DNA from: an uncultured bacterium
GTDB taxonomy: Bacteria > Planctomycetota > UBA1135 > GCA-002686595
Assembly (NCBI GenBank): GCA_902826945.1
Contig: CADEGS010000094.1
Span: 1 to 15,741, forward strand
Length of the DNA stretch: 15,741 bases
Direction of reading: 5' to 3'
The notes under the pieces: generated by a model
Databases searched by the model: none
What the model was told of the DNA's origin: nothing
Seen by the model: only the letters and a program-made list of their open reading frames with translations
Shown: one piece after another, positions 14,692 to 15,741 of the stretch
Position numbering within the stretch: the first letter of the stretch is position 1
Layout: every line of letters starts with the position of its first letter
Made by a program: the position numbers and the translations under genes

Positions 14692-15516
14692 GTGCGCTAC
14701 CGTGCCCTCGTCCTCGACGTCGACGGGACCCTGCTCGACGACGCCGGCCGCCTGCCCGAGCGGACGCTCGCCAGCCTGCGCGCGGCCGCGCGCCGCGGCG
14801 CGCGGATCATGCTGGCGACCGGGCGCTCCGAGCTCGGCGCGCTGCCGATCCTGCGCCTGCTCGGCTTCGACTCGCCGGCGGTGGTCTTCAACGGCGGCGG
14901 CGTCTTCTGCCCGGTCGAGGAGCGCATGCTCGAGCACAAGCTGCTGAGCGACGCCGTCGTGCGCCACGCGCTCGACTTCGCCGTCCGCGAGGACCTGATG
15001 CTGATGGTCTCGCAGCTCGGCCGGAAGTTCGTCAGCCCGCCGCGCGACGAGCACGAGCGGCGCGCGGTGGCCGCCCTCGAGGCGCTGCACGTGGTGGAGC
15101 GGCACGAGCTGCCCACGGCCGAGCTCCTGCGCGCGACCGTCTTCTCGGCGCGCCACGGCGACGCCGACGCGCTCGCGCTGCGCTTCGCCGCGCCGCTGGC
15201 GGACGCCGCCTACGCCACCTGGTTCCCGCTGGCGATGCTGGCGGACCAGCGCGGCAGCGCGCTGCACGTCGTGGACCTGCAGCCGCGCTGCGAGGGCAAG
15301 CGCGAGGCGCTGCGCGTGCTGGCCGAGCGCTACGGGATCGCGGCCGAGGAGGCGGTCTGCGTCGGCGACGCGTCGAACGACGTGCCGATGCTCGAGGCCG
15401 CCGGGCTCGGCGTGGCGATGGCGAACGGCATGCCGAGCGCGCTGGCCGCCGCCGACCGCGTGATCGGCGACAACAACTCGGGCGCGCTGGCGGACCTCGT
15501 GGACGAGCTCTTCTGA
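14692..15516 (+). CDS. Cof-type HAD-superfamily phosphatase
   Basis: The product is 274 residues, typical of Cof/YidA-like HAD hydrolases with a C2 cap. Motif I is VLDVDGTLLDD (nucleophile Asp9, acid/base Asp11), motif II is LATGRS (Thr43), motif III is the lysine of EGKREAL (Lys203), and motif IV is VGDASNDVPML (Asp226, Asp230). The cap domain is at about 80-190. Members dephosphorylate sugar phosphates, flavin precursors and other small phosphates, and the substrate cannot be read from sequence. The start is a GTG immediately before the first beta strand; an earlier start would run into the 3' end of the repeat-protein gene. The stop codon lies only 10 nt before a very large RNA-type hairpin. 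Confidence 0.93.
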   Translation: MRYRALVLDVDGTLLDDAGRLPERTLASLRAAARRGARIMLATGRSELGALPILRLLGFDSPAVVFNGGGVFCPVEERMLEHKLLSDAVVRHALDFAVREDLMLMVSQLGRKFVSPPRDEHERRAVAALEALHVVERHELPTAELLRATVFSARHGDADALALRFAAPLADAAYATWFPLAMLADQRGSALHVVDLQPRCEGKREALRVLAERYGIAAEEAVCVGDASNDVPMLEAAGLGVAMANGMPSALAAADRVIGDNNSGALADLVDELF

Positions 15517-15525
15517 GCTCCTCTC

Positions 15526-15688
15526 AGAGCCCGGGAAAGAATCCTGCGTGGCTCCCGGTGCCGTCTGGCTTCGTCCTGGCAAGGCGCGCCGACGACGCGT
15601 CTTCACGGCAAGACTCGGAGGAGGCGCAACGCCGCCAGGGCGGAGCCAGACGGTGCTGGGGGCCGCGCAGGATTCTTTCTCAGGCGCT
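15526..15688 (+). repeat. 163-nt foldback, candidate structured RNA in the HAD 3' region
   Basis: The sequence folds back on itself almost completely. Core arms 15533-15580 and 15634-15681 pair at all 48 positions when read as + strand RNA: 40 Watson-Crick pairs and 8 G.U pairs (left-arm positions 15534, 15549, 15553, 15557, 15559, 15560, 15571 and 15574). On the minus strand the same 8 positions would be A.C mismatches. The base extends outward through 15526-15531 with two mismatches. Inside are GGC/GCC (15583-15585 with 15631-15633), GCGCC/GGCGC (15586-15590 with 15623-15627) and a terminal GTCTT/AAGAC stem (15599-15603 with 15610-15614) with loop CACGGC. It has no open frame of interest. 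It could be a 3'-UTR element, a non-coding RNA, an RNase III substrate, or a foldback transposon remnant. Confidence 0.7.
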
Positions 15689-15700
15689 CACAGTGTGAGC
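15686..15700. promoter_or_regulatory. Perfect 15-nt palindrome downstream of the foldback
   Basis: GCTCACAGTGTGAGC is a perfect palindrome with 7-base arms around a central G. It can be a protein-binding operator or, as RNA, a 6-bp hairpin with a 3-nt loop. It overlaps the outermost three bases of the large foldback. Nothing is recognisable in the remaining 41 bases to the window end (15701-15741). Confidence 0.3.
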
Positions 15701-15741
15701 AGGAATCGTTCGGCGGGCGGGAGGCTGCGGTGGGCGGCCGA

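Noticed and set aside
15526..15688. Integron attC site
   Set aside because: The ends lack the RYYYAAC/GTTRRRY core sites, the arms are nearly perfect along their whole length without the usual unpaired extrahelical bases, and no integron genes are near.
15526..15688. MITE or insertion-sequence remnant
   Set aside because: I found no target-site duplication at the ends and no second copy in the window, and the one-sided G.U pattern is not expected for neutral decay. Not excluded; it needs a genome-wide copy count.
1..15741. CRISPR array, tRNA or rRNA genes, toxin-antitoxin pairs
   Set aside because: No regularly spaced repeats, no cloverleaf with a CCA-type acceptor and no rRNA signatures were seen. 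No pair of small overlapping genes resembling toxin and antitoxin was found.

Overview
The window is very GC-rich chromosomal DNA, about three quarters G+C by eye, with almost every third codon position G or C. It holds ten complete protein genes and one gene cut by the left edge. Gaps between genes are short (longest 232 bp). I saw no tRNA, rRNA, insertion sequence, phage gene or CRISPR array. The GC content, the many-repeat exported protein with carboxypeptidase-regulatory-like domains, the membrane-anchored SGNH protein and the B12-type radical SAM enzyme together suggest a Planctomycetota-like bacterium. Myxococcota or another high-GC lineage cannot be excluded, because there is no phylogenetic marker here.

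Layout. 1-157 (-): 5' part of an unrecognised gene. 242-955 (+): two-TM tetratricopeptide protein. 974-6068 (-): ABC-2 permease, ABC ATPase, SGNH/GDSL hydrolase-like protein and B12-binding-type radical SAM enzyme, transcribed in the reverse of that order. The three distal genes overlap at start/stop codons and are probably one operon driven by a promoter inside the 54-bp gap after the radical SAM gene. 6301-7059 (+): small kinase-fold protein, convergent with 7068-7631 (-), a stand-alone TrpG/PabA-type glutamine amidotransferase. 7770-10687 (+): trkA-trkH, a Trk potassium uptake operon coupled by an ATGA overlap. 10797-11462 (-): probable lipoprotein of unknown function, divergent from 11649-14642 (+), a 997-residue exported protein with about nine beta-sandwich repeats. 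14692-15516 (+): Cof-type HAD phosphatase.

Three non-coding signals recur or stand out. (1) Several genes have a TTGC -35 element and a -10 element ending 6-10 nt before the start codon, so leaderless transcription is likely. (2) Each of the three convergent gene junctions carries a hairpin at or across the stop codons, without a U tract. (3) Just after the HAD gene is a very large foldback, 15526-15688. Its 48-bp core has 40 Watson-Crick pairs and 8 non-Watson-Crick pairs, and all 8 are G.U if the + strand is the RNA. That bias points to selection on a transcribed RNA, and it is the best candidate for something undescribed here.

Most genes are housekeeping or envelope functions: potassium uptake, an envelope export/modification operon, surface proteins and metabolite enzymes. 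I see no complete defence system or biosynthetic gene cluster. The radical SAM, SGNH and ABC-2 exporter block is the only group that looks like a possible dedicated pathway.
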